This document shows positions 61,953 to 64,000 of a stretch of DNA of 64,000 nucleotides, piece by piece. Position numbers and translations under genes: made by a program. Origin of the DNA: Atopsyche davidsoni (taxonomy: Eukaryota; Arthropoda; Insecta; Trichoptera; Hydrobiosidae); NCBI GenBank assembly GCA_022113835.1, contig JAILWY010000024.1:4592501-4656500 (forward strand), given 5' to 3'. The notes under the pieces are model-generated. The model was not told the DNA's origin, made no database searches, and saw only the letters and a program-made list of their open reading frames with translations. Numbering within the stretch: position 1 is the first letter of the stretch; the number at the start of each line of letters is the position of its first letter.

Positions 61953-62090
61953 ATTCAATATTTTTGACAGACAGTACTTGGTGGAATTCCATTTTAATAT
62001 TTTTGAGCAAAATACTTGAATGATTTTCCACATGTTCGTTTTTATTTATGACCGGTTTCGCCAACCTTTCACGTTGGCATTATCAAGCTC
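61953..62090 (-). repeat. Family B repeat, best single copy
   Basis: In reverse orientation it reads GAGCTTGATAATGCCAAC, a six-pair GCCAAC/GTTGGC stem, GAAACCGGTC, AAAAACGAACATGTGG, then GGAATTCCACCAAGTACTG at the far end. It is a simple copy, not folded back, so it shows the family unit: about 140 bases, core near one end. Confidence 0.72.
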
Positions 62091-62783
62091 TGTTTGTGTG
62101 TCTAAAGTGTCTAAAACTCAGTTATTGCAAAATACAATAGTAACCCAATAAAAATTAGCACTATATATAATAGCTAGCAATGTAAGCTATTTAATTTGTA
62201 CCTTCAATCAAGGCTGAATCAATATAAATTTAGTAATTACACAGGTACACATAGTTATAATAAGGTCTGTTGGCATGTGTAAAACCTGTTGTGGTGTATT
62301 GATATATTTGTCGGTGTAAAATAATTGTAAACCGCGATTGATGAAATAAAATATTTAAGAACAGTATTGCAAAATAAATCTGTTGATCTGTAGTTTTATT
62401 ACACTAAAAAATATCTATTGAAATGTCACCTGTGCTTTCAAAAAGTTTGAAAACAGGCTTCACTGTTAACTAAAGAAAGACACCCCCGGCTCAGGGTAAG
62501 TGCGTTACAAGGGTCCCTTGAGACGATTCCTAGTCCAGCTGCGTTTTATTCCTGAAGTTACAAACACAAAGCCACCCTCTAACTTTTTCCGAAAGCCTAA
62601 AAAAAGAGCTGTAACAATACAACTGTTAATTTTTTTTATAGACAAATATATATTTAAATTCATTTTGGGTAATTTATTTTTTCTAGATCAAATTTCAAAC
62701 AACCTATGAATACTTTTTTACTATAAGATACGTACACGTGTTTTTTGATTTGAAGCCGACTATCATCTGAAATTTTCTTACAG
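62091..62783. other. Gene-free DNA, possible intron
   Basis: A donor-like CTCAGGGTAAGTGC at about 62488-62501 follows 13 open codons (62455-62493) after a weak acceptor AAAACAG. This could be a very short exon in phase with the one at 62784. The remaining sequence is AT-rich. Confidence 0.25.
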
Positions 62784-62895
62784 AAAAAAAGGTCACATCC
62801 ACCTTTGACTTTATATGGTGTCATTTTAAAGCAAGCAATTTCCATGTTTTCCCATTCGGAAATATCCAATGACGACTTAGTAGCAAAACTTAATG
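62784..62895 (+). CDS. Candidate internal coding exon of an unknown gene
   Basis: A strong acceptor TTTTCTTACAG ends at 62783, and a perfect donor AATG|GTAAGTCC follows 62895. The 112 bases between are open in exactly one plus frame (37 codons plus one base), reading KKRSHPPLTLYGVILKQ, then AISMFSHSEISNDDL, then VAKLN. The helix-like, well-mixed composition resembles a genuine protein more than the low-complexity chance frames around it. I do not recognise the family. The minus strand is also open here, with weaker splice sites. No partner exon is certain, although 62455-62493 is in phase. Confidence 0.35.
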
Positions 62896-63681
62896 GTAAG
62901 TCCTTTAGAATTGTGGGCAGTGGAGGGCTTCCACAAATCAAAACATACAATAGAAATTTTAGGTTGCCGGAAAACTGAACGAATGGGCTGGAAACTTAGG
63001 AGACAACGAAGTGACGGATTAAAGTTTTTTTTTCTCTCGGGCTATCCTTTCGCTAATATTGCCCAAGTGGGCATGTCCACTTTACCTCGATTAAGAAGTA
63101 TTTCAAATCGCCCTTGAACGTTTCCCGTGACCGGCGGAGGAAACTTTTGAAAGGGTGGGAAATTTATAAGTTCTGAAAGACGCCAACCCGAACAGCCTCA
63201 CTGCGCCCGAGGGGCAAAAAGGACCCGAAGACGTCCTAAAGTATTTATGGACGAATTCCGTCGAGCAAACACTGCGAAAATAACAACCGATGTGTCGAAC
63301 TTTAGAATAAAAGAATTCCTTGGCGATTAAACTTCTTTTTTCATAAATTAGAGCTCACATTAAAGATTTATTACCTGAAAAACAGAAAGTTTGCTAATTC
63401 TATTTTTATTTTTAAGCACCTAATCACATATCACTTATAATATCTCTTAAATCAACAACCTGAATAATAAATATTTATAAGTAAAACAACCATTATTTTC
63501 AAAAAAAAAAATTGAGTATATGAAATCTAAGCACCAAAAAAAATGGTATTTACTCTTAGAAATTATTCATTATTGAATGTTACAGTTAAAACTTCATCTA
63601 GGTAATATTTGGTTAAGAGGTCTTTACCACATAATAACAAACAAATATTATTATTGATATTACCTATACAGGTTTAATTGA
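62896..63681. other. Gene-free DNA with a GC island
   Basis: The island at 63080-63300 has GCGCCCGAGGGG and GACGTC words. A frame at 62893-63117 partly overlaps the exon candidate in another phase and is likely a shadow. A recursive-splice-like junction on the minus strand lies at 63371-63385. Confidence 0.35.
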
Positions 63682-63815
63682 TTGATAATGATTAAGTACA
63701 TTTTTTAAAATATTGAAAATTGATTAAAGAAACTCTTAGAAAAATATTGATATTTTTCTATGAGTTTCTTTAATCAATTTTCAATATTTGAAAAAATGTA
63801 CTAAATCATTATCAA
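63682..63815. repeat. 134-bp near-perfect palindrome
   Basis: The left arm TTGATAATGATT-AGTACATTTTTT...GAAACTCTTAGAAAAATA pairs with the right arm TATTTTTCTATGAGTTTC...AAAAAATGTACT-AATCATTATCAA. There are only a few mismatches and almost no loop (TTGA, near 63748). Such palindromes are unstable in cloning and often mark fold-back transposons. No target duplication was identified. Confidence 0.88.
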
Positions 63816-64000
63816 CAAATATTAATTGAAAAACAAAATAAGTATCAATAATAAGCAAAAAAAAAAAAAACCTCGACACGATTTACATTTAAATGCTTAA
63901 TTTAGATAAACTTATTGAAAACGTATTTTAGTCGATCGTTTTACTGTTGTAAGTTTGTGTGAAAGTAAAACAGTAACACATTTTCACTTTTATTATTATT
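63816..64000. other. AT-rich end of window
   Basis: A 14-base poly-A and AT-rich sequence; I see nothing else. Confidence 0.4.

Noticed and set aside
1..64000. CRISPR arrays, operons, ribosome binding sites, rRNA or functional tRNA genes
   Set aside because: No regularly spaced direct repeats of that kind, no bacterial gene organisation, and no intact structural RNA were seen. The sequence is eukaryotic in character.

Overview
This 64 kb window looks like non-coding DNA from an arthropod nuclear genome, most likely an insect. It is roughly two thirds A+T. It has no operons and no long open frame. It holds decayed Tc1/mariner, hAT and probable Penelope-like repeats, miniature inverted-repeat elements, tRNA-derived short repeats, and a short TTAGG-type run (the common insect telomere unit). 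I found no complete host gene. Nearly all open frames above 60 codons look like chance.

Two kinds of sequence alternate. The background is AT-rich DNA with homopolymer runs, (AT)n tracts and dead transposons. About 35 short islands of 100-400 bases are clearly richer in G+C, and they hold palindromes and factor-site-like words such as CRE, YY1/Pho-like, E-box and homeodomain cores. This is what a large intron or gene desert with conserved regulatory elements looks like, but conservation cannot be seen from one sequence.

Layout. 0-10 kb: a non-autonomous element (552-1037), a 200-bp MITE (3904-4103) and two fold-back repeats (5.1 and 9.6 kb). 11-20 kb: two mariner-type relics (11.5-12.5 kb) and a 752-bp fold-back transposon with TA duplications (19.0-19.8 kb). 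24-31 kb: a relative of the first element, a Penelope-like fragment, and a hAT element with a perfect 8-bp target duplication (30.4-31.0 kb). 37-47 kb: islands including a YY1-like palindrome, fold-back repeats at 39.3 and 45.3 kb, and a nearly full-length dead mariner with both ends (45.9-47.1 kb). 50-64 kb: a possible terminal exon on the minus strand (51 kb), a four-unit tandem array (58.5-59.8 kb), a tRNA-Thr-like relic (60.9 kb), exon-like islands on the plus strand (61.5 and 62.8 kb) and a 134-bp palindrome (63.7 kb).

The most interesting signal is a small motif found in six places in two repeat families. It is an invariant TGATRAT, a short stem whose sequence changes but whose pairing is mostly kept, then an invariant GAAAC. 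It resembles the hammerhead ribozyme core known from Penelope-like elements. The next most interesting are the 58.5 kb array, whose units share one short frame start but carry different tails, and an apparent excess of the 7-mer CCTGAAA/TTTCAGG. All counts were made by eye.
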